From a candidate division TA06 bacterium (GTDB taxonomy: Bacteria; Edwardsbacteria; AC1; EtOH8), in the NCBI GenBank assembly GCA_016235665.1, contig JACRJI010000010.1, forward strand, positions 1 through 64,000: a stretch of DNA of 64,000 nucleotides, in the 5' to 3' direction. Of this stretch, positions 24,953 through 32,720 are shown piece by piece. The translations under genes and the position numbers were made by a program. Every line of letters starts with the position of its first letter. Position 1 is the first letter of the stretch. The notes beneath the pieces were generated by a model. That model ran no database searches. It saw nothing but the letters and a program-made list of their open reading frames with translations, and was not told the origin of the DNA.

Positions 24953-25591
24953 ATGAAACAAACCCATAGTATTACTATTTTAGTTCTTCTATCCCTGGCC
25001 TTTTGTCTTCAATGCAGGCCACAGAAGGCTGAACAGTCAGTTAAGAACAGTACTGCAACGGTGAAAGCAGAAGATTATGTTCTTGACACAATCATCACAA
25101 AACGAATACCGTTAACAGTTGATGGTGAATGGGCAACCATCAACTATCACTTGAAAGTAAAGGACTGGAAGAAGCCAGTTGAATGGATGTTTATAGTCGT
25201 TAATGATAAAGATACCATTTATGAAATCGTTTCGATTGATGCGAGAATCGATACATTTTTTTATGATAATAATTATATTTGCTATGATAGCGGAGGGTAT
25301 TTTGCAAATAAGAAAGGGTGGTACCTGAACGGTATTAGTAATTTTCACTGCGATACTTTATCACCAAAAGAAAAGAGAAGAATTGATTTTAAAAAATGCA
25401 GTAAAGATTATTTTCTGTCAGAATTCGGAGCAAATAAGAAAGAACAATTAGACAATTGGAATATGTTTTGGAACGATTATGAAAATAAAATAATGTTGAT
25501 ATATACATTTCATGATGCTCCAGAATGTGATCCTGCATCACTTGTATACTATAATAAGCTAAAACGGTTCGTGCCAATATACGCACCATAA
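24953..25591 (+). CDS. Unrecognised exported or lipoprotein-like protein between dnaK and dnaJ
   Basis: This 212-residue protein has a hydrophobic N-terminal signal ([15 protein letters not shown]), possibly a lipoprotein signal, but neither Cys has a good lipobox. The mature part is polar with scattered Tyr/Trp and several Cys and has no domain I recognise. The gene is clearly A+T-rich, unlike dnaK and dnaJ on each side, and is preceded by a REP-like element. It looks like a later insertion into the heat-shock operon. The ATG at 24953 has only a weak ribosome site. A role in protein folding is not implied by position alone. Confidence 0.6.
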   Translation: MKQTHSITILVLLSLAFCLQCRPQKAEQSVKNSTATVKAEDYVLDTIITKRIPLTVDGEWATINYHLKVKDWKKPVEWMFIVVNDKDTIYEIVSIDARIDTFFYDNNYICYDSGGYFANKKGWYLNGISNFHCDTLSPKEKRRIDFKKCSKDYFLSEFGANKKEQLDNWNMFWNDYENKIMLIYTFHDAPECDPASLVYYNKLKRFVPIYAP

Positions 25592-25622
25592 AGTTCACAT
25601 AAATATAATAAATACTGATAAA

Positions 25623-26798
25623 ATGACCCCCACCAAAAACGACTACTACGAAATACTGGGCATTCCCAAGAATGCCACTGATGACCAGGTAAAGCAGGCC
25701 TATCGCGCTCTGGCCAAGAAGCACCATCCCGACATGAACCGGGAGAATCCCAAGGCGGCCGAGGAGAAGTTCAAGGAACTCTCCGAGGCCTACGAGGTGC
25801 TGATGGACAAGCAGAAGCGGGCCAACTACGACCAGTACGGCCACGCCGGGGTGGATCCCAGCTTCGGCCGGGGCGGCTTCGATTTCGGCCGCGACTTCAC
25901 CCACGCCGAAGACATCCAGGACATCTTCGGTTCCATGTTCGGCGGCGGCGGCGGGAATTCCATCTTCGACATGTTCTTTGGCGGGCAGGGACAGGGACAG
26001 GGCGCAAGACGGCGGGGCCGTAACGAGCGCCGGGGCGGCGACCTGCAGATCCGCCTGCCTTTGACGCTGGAGGAGATCGCCTCTGGGGTGGAAAAGACCC
26101 TTCAGCTCAAGCGCTACGAATCCTGCCCCGACTGTACCGGCTCGGGGGTCAAGTCCGGGGCGGACATCAAGGAATGCCCGGCCTGCAAGGGCTCGGGAGA
26201 GGTGCGCCAGGTCTCGCGCTCCGTCTTTGGGCAGTTCATCAACGTGGGTACCTGCCCCCAGTGCGGGGGCGAGGGCAAGATCATCTCCAAACCCTGCCAG
26301 GGCTGCGGGGGCGAGGGCCGGGTAAAGAAGGACGCCACCATCAAGGTGAAGATCCCAGCCGGGGCGGCCGACGGCAACTATCTGCCCTTAAGGGGCCAGG
26401 GCAACATCGGACTGCGGGGCGGCCCGGCCGGCGACATCCTGGTCTACATCGAGGAGAAGCAGCATCCGCTGTTCACCCGGCACGGCGACGACCTGATAGT
26501 TGGCATCTCGGTCTCCTACGCCCAGGCGGTTTTGGGCTGCAAGATAGAAGTGCCGATGCTTAACGGCAAGGCCGAGCTCTCCATCCCCTCCGGCACGCCT
26601 TCGGGCAAGATCTTCAGGATGCGGGGCAAGGGCCTGCCCCGGCTGAACTCCGGCGGCAGCGGCGATGAGTTGATCAAAGTGGAGGTCTGGATGCCCCAGA
26701 AGCTTTCCGGCGAGGAGAAGAAGCTGCTGAAACAGCTGGAGGAACTGCAGAAGAATAAAGTGCCGGGGGCCTGTAAGATAGATGTCAGTGAAAACTAA
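25623..26798 (+). CDS. dnaJ: Chaperone protein DnaJ (type I Hsp40)
   Basis: This 391-residue DnaJ stimulates the DnaK ATPase and delivers clients. It contains a J domain (about 5-70) with the HPD tripeptide in KHHPDMNRE, then a Gly/Phe-rich region. Four zinc-finger repeats follow: [24 protein letters not shown] and CQGCGGEG. Two C-terminal beta-domains carry [17 protein letters not shown] and [19 protein letters not shown]. All type I features are complete. It begins 31 bases after the A+T-rich insert, and is followed by a YdeI-like gene and rsmE; dnaJ next to rsmE is a common arrangement. Confidence 0.97.
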   Translation: MTPTKNDYYEILGIPKNATDDQVKQAYRALAKKHHPDMNRENPKAAEEKFKELSEAYEVLMDKQKRANYDQYGHAGVDPSFGRGGFDFGRDFTHAEDIQDIFGSMFGGGGGNSIFDMFFGGQGQGQGARRRGRNERRGGDLQIRLPLTLEEIASGVEKTLQLKRYESCPDCTGSGVKSGADIKECPACKGSGEVRQVSRSVFGQFINVGTCPQCGGEGKIISKPCQGCGGEGRVKKDATIKVKIPAGAADGNYLPLRGQGNIGLRGGPAGDILVYIEEKQHPLFTRHGDDLIVGISVSYAQAVLGCKIEVPMLNGKAELSIPSGTPSGKIFRMRGKGLPRLNSGGSGDELIKVEVWMPQKLSGEEKKLLKQLEELQKNKVPGACKIDVSEN

Positions 26799-26836
26799 TT
26801 TGCCACCGAGGCGCAGAGTTTACATAACGAAGTTGG

Positions 26837-27397
26837 ATGCAGATGGAACAGACGATTGCTTTCAAAGACCGCAAGGTTTTCCGCGCCTGGCTTCAGAAGA
26901 ACCAGGATTGCGGCCACAGTATCTGGATTGAGTATTACAAGGACGGCAGGCCGGGAATCACATATTCCGAATCTCTTGAAGAAGCGTTGTGCTTCGGGTG
27001 GATAGACTCCACCCTCAAGCGGGTGGATGATGCGGTTTATATCCGTAAATTTGTTAAGCGCCGGGCAGGCAGCGTCTGGTCAGTTCGCAACAGACTGATT
27101 GCGGGAAGGCTCATCAAATCCGGGAAGATGACCAAATGGGGAATTGAAGCGGTCAACACAGCCAAAAGCAACGGCCAGTGGGCCAGAAGCGAAAGTGAGG
27201 AGATAACCCCGGCCGATGTCGCAGGCCTGAGAAGAGTGATTAGTAAAAAGACCCGGCTGTCCAGTTTCGATAAACTGGGCGCGTCAAGAAAAGAACTGTT
27301 CGCCCGGTACTATTTCGATGGCAAGAAGGAGGAAACCCGTAAGGCCCGTCTGGACAGAATCTTCGAAGTAATGGACGGGAAAAGGCAGTTGCTGTAA
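26837..27397 (+). CDS. YdeI/OmpD-associated family protein
   Basis: This 186-residue soluble protein has the family pattern: FRAWLQKNQDCGHSIWIEYYKDG, then ESLEEALCFGWIDSTLKRVDD and a positively charged RKFVKRRAGSVWSVRNR. The C-terminal part has a helical YdeI-type segment (FDKLGASRKELFARYYFDG). Members are annotated as bacteriocin-protection or OmpD-associated proteins, but biochemical function is not established. Two in-frame ATG codons, 26837 and 26843, are equally possible. A degenerate CCACCGAGGCGCAGAG repeat lies just upstream at 26801-26820. Confidence 0.8.
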   Translation: MQMEQTIAFKDRKVFRAWLQKNQDCGHSIWIEYYKDGRPGITYSESLEEALCFGWIDSTLKRVDDAVYIRKFVKRRAGSVWSVRNRLIAGRLIKSGKMTKWGIEAVNTAKSNGQWARSESEEITPADVAGLRRVISKKTRLSSFDKLGASRKELFARYYFDGKKEETRKARLDRIFEVMDGKRQLL

Positions 27398-27438
27398 AAA
27401 GGCTGGTACGGTGCATCTAACAATCACAAGACGCTGAA

Positions 27439-28221
27439 ATGTCAGAATACTTTTACGCTCCGCCGGAGAATGTATCCGAGCGGCAGGTTATCATCACCGG
27501 CGAGGAGGCCCGGCACATCGCCAAGGTGCTGAGGCACAAGAAGGGCGACCTGCTGACCATCGTGGACGGACAGGGCGGCGAGTACATGTGCTCCATCGCC
27601 ACCGCCACCGAGCACACGGTGACGGCCAACATCGTCAACAAGCTGCGCAAGTCGCACGAGCCCATCGCCCGGGTCACTTTGGCCCAGGCGGTGCCCAAGG
27701 GCCAGCGTATGGATTTCGCCATTGAGAAAGGGACCGAGCTGGGCCTGTTCGCAATCATCCCGCTGATCACCAGGAACTCGGTGGCCCGGCCCGGCGAGGC
27801 TGACCGGCTGCTGCCTCCTTTGCAGGACGAGGAAGGCCCAGGCCACAAGAGCGCCCGCTGGCAAAGGATCGCCACCGCCGCCATGAAGCAGTCCCTGCGC
27901 TCGGTGCTGCCCCAGATCGCCCAGCCCGAGGATCTCAAGGACCTGATGCAGAGGCATAAGGAGTTCGAGCTGATCCTTTTGGCCGACGAGGGCCAGCAGA
28001 AAATATCGGTGGCTTCGGTGTTCAAGGGGCTGGCTAAAATGCCCCGGACCGTCTTATGCCTGGCCGGGCCCGAAGGCGGATTCACGCCAGAAGAACGGGA
28101 GCTGGCCATGAAAAGCAATGCCCACATAGTCACTTTGGGTCCGCGGCGCCTGAGGGCCGAGACCGCCGGGATCGTACTGAGCACTTTGATCCTGGCCCAA
28201 CTGGGCGAACTGGGGGAATGA
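27439..28221 (+). CDS. rsmE: 16S rRNA (uracil-1498-N3)-methyltransferase RsmE
   Basis: This 260-residue SPOUT-class methyltransferase modifies U1498 of 16S rRNA in the 30S subunit. An N-terminal PUA-like domain (HIAKVLRHKKGDLLTIVDGQGGEY) is followed by the trefoil-knot domain: VPKGQRMDFAIEKGTELG, AAMKQSLRSVLP, LCLAGPEGGFTPEE and the knot loop LGPRRLRAETAGI. All catalytic-loop elements are intact. Between LLPPL and ARWQRIATAAMKQS there is a short extra segment (QDEEGPGHKS) beyond what I expect of the family. The stop overlaps the next start (ATGA), so the downstream peptidase is translationally coupled. Confidence 0.95.
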   Translation: MSEYFYAPPENVSERQVIITGEEARHIAKVLRHKKGDLLTIVDGQGGEYMCSIATATEHTVTANIVNKLRKSHEPIARVTLAQAVPKGQRMDFAIEKGTELGLFAIIPLITRNSVARPGEADRLLPPLQDEEGPGHKSARWQRIATAAMKQSLRSVLPQIAQPEDLKDLMQRHKEFELILLADEGQQKISVASVFKGLAKMPRTVLCLAGPEGGFTPEERELAMKSNAHIVTLGPRRLRAETAGIVLSTLILAQLGELGE

Positions 28222-30527
28222 AACAGATGAGTTTGATCAAGACGATATTGGTCCTGTTGACAGCCGCTGCTCCGGCTCTGGCCCAAGAGCCCCTGGAGCT
28301 CCGGGCAGCCCAGGACCGCTTTAAGCCAATGCTTGGGACGGTCAAGTTAGACTCAACCCACCAGTATGATGTCCTTAAGTACCGGCTGGCGGTGGACCTG
28401 CCCATGACCAACGACTCTCTCTACGGGCATCAAGACATTCTGGCCATCCGGAAAACTACCGGCGACAGCCTGACCCTTAACTGCGTCCGCCTGGAGGTGG
28501 ATTCGGTCAAGCTTGACGGCAGCCATACCGGATACAGTCTCAGCGCCGACACCCTGTTTTTGACGGCGGATTTTGCATCGGTTGGGGTGGGACAGAGTTT
28601 CAATCTGGAGGTATTCTACCGGGGCGGGAATTTCAGCAAGAACGGGGTTTGGTCCAACGGTTATTACTGGTTCAAACAGGGAGTGGCCCGGGGCACTTCA
28701 ACCGACACCCTGCATACATTGGGCTACACCATGAGCGAACCCCAGGACGCCAGGGCCTGGATGCCATGCTTTGACGAGCCCTGGGATAAGGCCGATTCCG
28801 GCTGCAGCATCTCCATCACTCTACCGGACTCCTTTGCCGCGGCTTCCAACGGCCTGCTGCAGGACACTCTGCGCAGCGGCGACCGGCTGACCTGGCGCTG
28901 GCAGGAGGATTCTGCCATCGCCACCTACCTTATGTGCTTTACCGCCTCGCGCTATGCCATGTGGTCCGATACCGCCCACCTGGCCTCGGGCCGGGCCGTT
29001 CCGTTGAACTATTTCATCTGGCCCGAGGATTCGGCCCTGTCGCGCATCGTCTTTGCCACGGTCCCCGGAATCACCAGTCTTTACGACTCGCTTTTCCACG
29101 ATTATCCCTTCTGCAAGTACGGGATGGCAGTGGTCTATCCGGTCTATTTCGGAGGGATGGAACATCAGACCATGACCACCATCAGCCGTTCCTGGCTGCT
29201 GGGCAACGTGCAGAAGGGGGTGGTCCACGAACTGGCCCACATGTGGTACGGGGATCTGGTGACCTGCGGCACCTGGCCCGACATCTGGCTGAACGAGGGC
29301 TTTGCCAGCTACCTGGAGGCCGTACATTACGAATGGGAGACGGACAGCCTGCCGGGAAATTACATGAACCGGTGGTTCTGGAGAGCGCTGAGCGGTACCG
29401 CCAATCTCTATCCCATCTACAATCCGCCGGAAAACCTTTGGTTTGACTATCCCCTGGTTTATAACAAGGGTGCCTGGGTGCTTCACGGGTTGCGCTGGGT
29501 GATGGGCGATACGGCTTTCTTTCCCATGATGCGGGCATATGCGGACAGTTTTGCCAACGGCAACGCGATCACCACCGACTTCCAAAGAATAGGTGAACAG
29601 CATCACAGCTCATCGCTGCAATGGTTCTTTGACCAGTGGGTCTACCGGGCCGGGCACCCCATCTACTCCACGGCGATCTACTACAAGACCCAAGGCGACA
29701 GCAATTCGGCCTGGGTAAAACTGAGGCAGACCTCTACCACCGGAGAACTTTACAAGATGCCGCTGGCCCTGGCCTGCAGCACCTCCGCAGGCTTTGACAG
29801 CGTGACCGTGGTTTGGGACAGTCTGACCTCACAGGATTTTTTGGTTTACGATGACCAGCCGGTAGCCGGGATCAAGCTGGACCCGGACAGCTGGGTGCTT
29901 AAGGAGTGGAACGATTCCCTGCCGCATTTAACCGGATTTCTTGTGCCGATAAAAAGGGACAAGGGCGCTATCGTGCCTTGTTGGAACCGTTTTACGGCCG
30001 ATACAACCATAGCGGGGTACAACCTTTATCGCAGTGCCGATTCAGCTGGACCATTTACAAGGATCAACGCCGCGATCATTACTGACACTGTCTATTTCGA
30101 TGGTCCCCTCAATAATGGGGATGTATTTTTCTACTGCATTACGGCGGTCAATGGAGTTGATACTTGTTATGAAACACATTTTTCAAATATACTTTCTGGA
30201 ATGGCCGAGGACGGGGTGGAGGGAACACCTGGCGAAGGCGAACCAGTAACGGGCCTTGGGCTGACCCAGGCTGCGCCTAATCCCTTTAAACAGTCAACGG
30301 TGATCAATTATCAATTGACAAGACCGGGGCTGGCAGCCATCAAGGTTTACAATGTCCAGGGACAGCTGGTGAAGACTCTAGTTAACGCCGTGAAACCAGC
30401 GGGCCGGCACCAGGCGCAGTGGAACGGCCGGGATGAAACCGGGAATAGAACTTCCAGCGGGATATATTTCGCCAGGCTGGAGGCAGAGGGCAGAACCATC
30501 ACCCGGACCCTGCAGTACGTAAAGTAA
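28218..30527 (+). CDS. Secreted M1-family metallopeptidase with FlgD-like C-terminal domain
   Basis: This 769-residue exported zinc aminopeptidase has a signal peptide (SLIKTILVLLTAAAPALAQ). A beta-rich N-terminal domain follows, then the catalytic motif H337-E338-x2-H341-x18-E360 (HELAHMWYGD and WLNEGFASYLE) and YFGGMEHQTMTT, resembling the M1 GxMEN substrate motif (here GGMEH). The C-terminal about 90 residues form a FlgD-like Ig domain (APNPFKQSTVINYQLTRPG, GIYFARLEAEG, ending RTLQYVK), a common C-terminal module of secreted FCB-group proteins. The ATG at 28218 overlaps the rsmE stop; the frame upstream inside rsmE is not coding. Confidence 0.92.
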   Translation: MKQMSLIKTILVLLTAAAPALAQEPLELRAAQDRFKPMLGTVKLDSTHQYDVLKYRLAVDLPMTNDSLYGHQDILAIRKTTGDSLTLNCVRLEVDSVKLDGSHTGYSLSADTLFLTADFASVGVGQSFNLEVFYRGGNFSKNGVWSNGYYWFKQGVARGTSTDTLHTLGYTMSEPQDARAWMPCFDEPWDKADSGCSISITLPDSFAAASNGLLQDTLRSGDRLTWRWQEDSAIATYLMCFTASRYAMWSDTAHLASGRAVPLNYFIWPEDSALSRIVFATVPGITSLYDSLFHDYPFCKYGMAVVYPVYFGGMEHQTMTTISRSWLLGNVQKGVVHELAHMWYGDLVTCGTWPDIWLNEGFASYLEAVHYEWETDSLPGNYMNRWFWRALSGTANLYPIYNPPENLWFDYPLVYNKGAWVLHGLRWVMGDTAFFPMMRAYADSFANGNAITTDFQRIGEQHHSSSLQWFFDQWVYRAGHPIYSTAIYYKTQGDSNSAWVKLRQTSTTGELYKMPLALACSTSAGFDSVTVVWDSLTSQDFLVYDDQPVAGIKLDPDSWVLKEWNDSLPHLTGFLVPIKRDKGAIVPCWNRFTADTTIAGYNLYRSADSAGPFTRINAAIITDTVYFDGPLNNGDVFFYCITAVNGVDTCYETHFSNILSGMAEDGVEGTPGEGEPVTGLGLTQAAPNPFKQSTVINYQLTRPGLAAIKVYNVQGQLVKTLVNAVKPAGRHQAQWNGRDETGNRTSSGIYFARLEAEGRTITRTLQYVK

Positions 30528-30744
30528 ACGGAAGCATTCAAGGTCGCATACACCCGAAGGGACTACAGTAGTCAGTGAATTGTGAAAGGTGAATAGTGAA
30601 TATTGTGACTTGGTAGCTCATTAGCGATTGCTTCGTTTGTCAAACTTGATGCCGTCTCGCAATGACCGCTCTGTGTCACTTCGACGCCGCTCAGTGCAAG
30701 CTCTGTGGCAGGAACTTCCGGTTTAACTTAGCAAGGAGCAATAC

Positions 30745-31302
30745 ATGAACTGGATAGATATCATCATTTTGGTCCTGCTGGGGCTGGCGGTGGGAATGGG
30801 CTTCAAGAAGGGCCTGGTACAGGAGATCGTGGGCATCGTAGCCCTGATCGTCTCGTTCTTCCTGGCTTTAAAGCTGCATTCGGCCGCGACCGGCGGGCTG
30901 GTCAAGCTGTTCCCCAAGGTGCCGGCGCACTTGGCGCCCACCATCGGGTTCGCGGTGATGTTCCTGGCGGCCTTCGGGGCCATTACCCTGGCCGGGTGGC
31001 TGCTGTCCAAGCTGATCAAGGCCACGCCGCTGGACCTGGCCGACAAGCTGGGCGGGATGGTGATCGGCCTGCTTAAGGGCGCGGTGGTGATCTCCATCCT
31101 TCTTCTTCTTTTGACCTTCCTGCCATTGCCCAAGGACGTCACCCACAAATTGGACCGCTCCGGGATGATCCGTTCCATGCGCAAGGTGGCGCCGTGGGTG
31201 TACGAGAAGACTAAAGGACTGTGGCCCAAGGCCCAGGAGCTGTACAAGGAATTTGAGAAGACGCCGGAGCCCAAGAAGGTGGAGGAACTGAAGACGATCT
31301 GA
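30745..31302 (+). CDS. CvpA family membrane protein
   Basis: This 185-residue protein has four predicted membrane helices: WIDIIILVLLGLAVGMGFKKG, IVALIVSFFLALKLH, IGFAVMFLAAFGAITLAGWLL and LLKGAVVISILLLLLTFLPL. The GxxKGLVQEIVGI start is typical of CvpA, linked in E. coli to colicin V production and envelope stress. A charged helix ends the protein. AAGGAG precedes the ATG. The cvpA-mutS2 neighbourhood is conserved in many bacteria; here two genes lie between them. The 217-base gap before it holds degenerate GTGAATTGTGAAAGGTGAAT repeats and a CTTCGACGCCGCTCAGTG module. Confidence 0.88.
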   Translation: MNWIDIIILVLLGLAVGMGFKKGLVQEIVGIVALIVSFFLALKLHSAATGGLVKLFPKVPAHLAPTIGFAVMFLAAFGAITLAGWLLSKLIKATPLDLADKLGGMVIGLLKGAVVISILLLLLTFLPLPKDVTHKLDRSGMIRSMRKVAPWVYEKTKGLWPKAQELYKEFEKTPEPKKVEELKTI

Positions 31303-31352
31303 TAAGATAGGAATGCAAATATTAGCACGAATTATTTCCACAAAAAGTAAAT

Positions 31353-31772
31353 ATGGTAACAAGAGAAGAAGAAAAAGAAATAATTGAACAATATTCTTTG
31401 GAATTTGGTCTTACATCTTTTCAAAGAATATTATATTATTTTTCCTGTCTTACAATGTGTATTTGGTTTTTAATGCCAGTCTATTCACCAGATAAATTGC
31501 CATTGTGGGTTATCTTTGTTGTCTTTCCACCTATAATATTTCTTGGCGTAGTATCCTTACCAAAATATTTCAAAATAATGACATTCAGCTCAACTTTTGA
31601 TGAATTGAGGTGGGATCCAATTTTAACCATGAAATGTACATTTGCTGCAGCATATCCACCCAAGGAGCTATTGGCTAAATACCCTTGGTTGAAATTACTA
31701 CATATAGTTTTTATTCTCTTACCATTTTTATGTTTTGCCATTTCTTTTTTAGTTATGGCTGGAATTATATAA
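31353..31772 (+). CDS. Small A+T-rich membrane protein of unknown function
   Basis: I do not recognise this 139-residue protein. Three hydrophobic segments are visible: ILYYFSCLTMCIWFLMPVY, LWVIFVVFPPIIFLGVVSL and LLHIVFILLPFLCFAISFL, with a polar segment (FDELRWDPILTMKC) between the second and third. The gene is A+T-rich, unlike cvpA and the transporter on either side, and ribosome-site support is weak. It could be a small transferred gene or a lineage-specific membrane protein. It ends 27 bases before the next start. Confidence 0.6.
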   Translation: MVTREEEKEIIEQYSLEFGLTSFQRILYYFSCLTMCIWFLMPVYSPDKLPLWVIFVVFPPIIFLGVVSLPKYFKIMTFSSTFDELRWDPILTMKCTFAAAYPPKELLAKYPWLKLLHIVFILLPFLCFAISFLVMAGII

Positions 31773-31799
31773 ACCATTTTGGGCAGTAATTTTGTAGTC

Positions 31800-32720
31800 A
31801 TGAAAAAATCCTCACCCCTGGTCTACATATACACTCTCAGCGCCATGCTCTTCTGGGGCCTGTCGTATGTCTGGGTCAAGATAGCCTACGAATACTACCA
31901 GCCGCTGACGGTCGTTTTCTTAAGGCTGGCGTTGTCCACGGTTTTTCTATGGATCATCGCCCGGTTCATGACACCGGGCGAAAGCATCAAGAAAGGCGAC
32001 AAGCGGTATTTTATGCTGCTGGCCTTCTTTGAGCCGTTCTGCTATTTTCTGGCCGAAAGCTTCGGGCTTAAATACGTCTCCGCCGCCGTGGGCTCCATCA
32101 TCATCGCCACCATTCCGGTCTTTACGCCGCTGGCGGTTTATTTTATGCTGCGGGAAAAAGTGGGCTGGGGCACCCTGGCCGGGCTGGCGGTCTCGTTCCT
32201 GGGGGTGGGGCTGATCGTGTTCAACCAGGGCTTCGGGATAGAGGTCTCGGCCAAAGGCGTGCTGCTGATGTTCCTGGCTGTCTTCTCCGGCGTGCTCTAT
32301 GGCCTGCTGTTGAAGAAGGTCTCCCATAAATACTCGGCCCTGACGGTGGTCAAATACCAGAACATCATCGGGCTGTTTTTGTTCCTGCCGCTGTTCCTGT
32401 TCTTCGACTGGGGGCATTTCAGCGGCGTTGCTCCGGACCTCCGGGTGATCTCGGTCCTGGCCCTGCTGGCGGTATTCCCCTCCAGCCTGGCCTTCGTCTT
32501 CATCACCATCGGGGTCAGAAACATCGGGATATCACGGGTCAATCTGTTCACCAACTTCATCCCGGTCTCCACCGCGGTCTTTTCCTACTTTCTTCTGGGA
32601 GAAAGGTTCAATGTATTAAAACTAACCGGAATGACTGTGGTCATTGCCGGGCTGTTACTTTCAGAGTTAACTTCACGGCAAAAAGAAACCGGAGAAATAA
32701 TCACACGATTTGACGGCTAA
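31800..32720 (+). CDS. EamA/DMT-family transporter
   Basis: This 306-residue protein is a drug/metabolite-superfamily transporter with ten hydrophobic helices in two EamA repeats. Landmarks are MLFWGLSYVWVKIAYEY at the start, the first-repeat end AAVGSIIIATIPVFTPLAVYFML, and the second-repeat end VNLFTNFIPVSTAVFSYFLLGERF. Substrates in the family range from amino acids to nucleotides and cannot be predicted here. The ATG at 31800 is preferred to an in-frame TTG at 31779. Its stop shares the last base with the mutS2 start, so translation is coupled. Confidence 0.9.
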   Translation: MKKSSPLVYIYTLSAMLFWGLSYVWVKIAYEYYQPLTVVFLRLALSTVFLWIIARFMTPGESIKKGDKRYFMLLAFFEPFCYFLAESFGLKYVSAAVGSIIIATIPVFTPLAVYFMLREKVGWGTLAGLAVSFLGVGLIVFNQGFGIEVSAKGVLLMFLAVFSGVLYGLLLKKVSHKYSALTVVKYQNIIGLFLFLPLFLFFDWGHFSGVAPDLRVISVLALLAVFPSSLAFVFITIGVRNIGISRVNLFTNFIPVSTAVFSYFLLGERFNVLKLTGMTVVIAGLLLSELTSRQKETGEIITRFDG

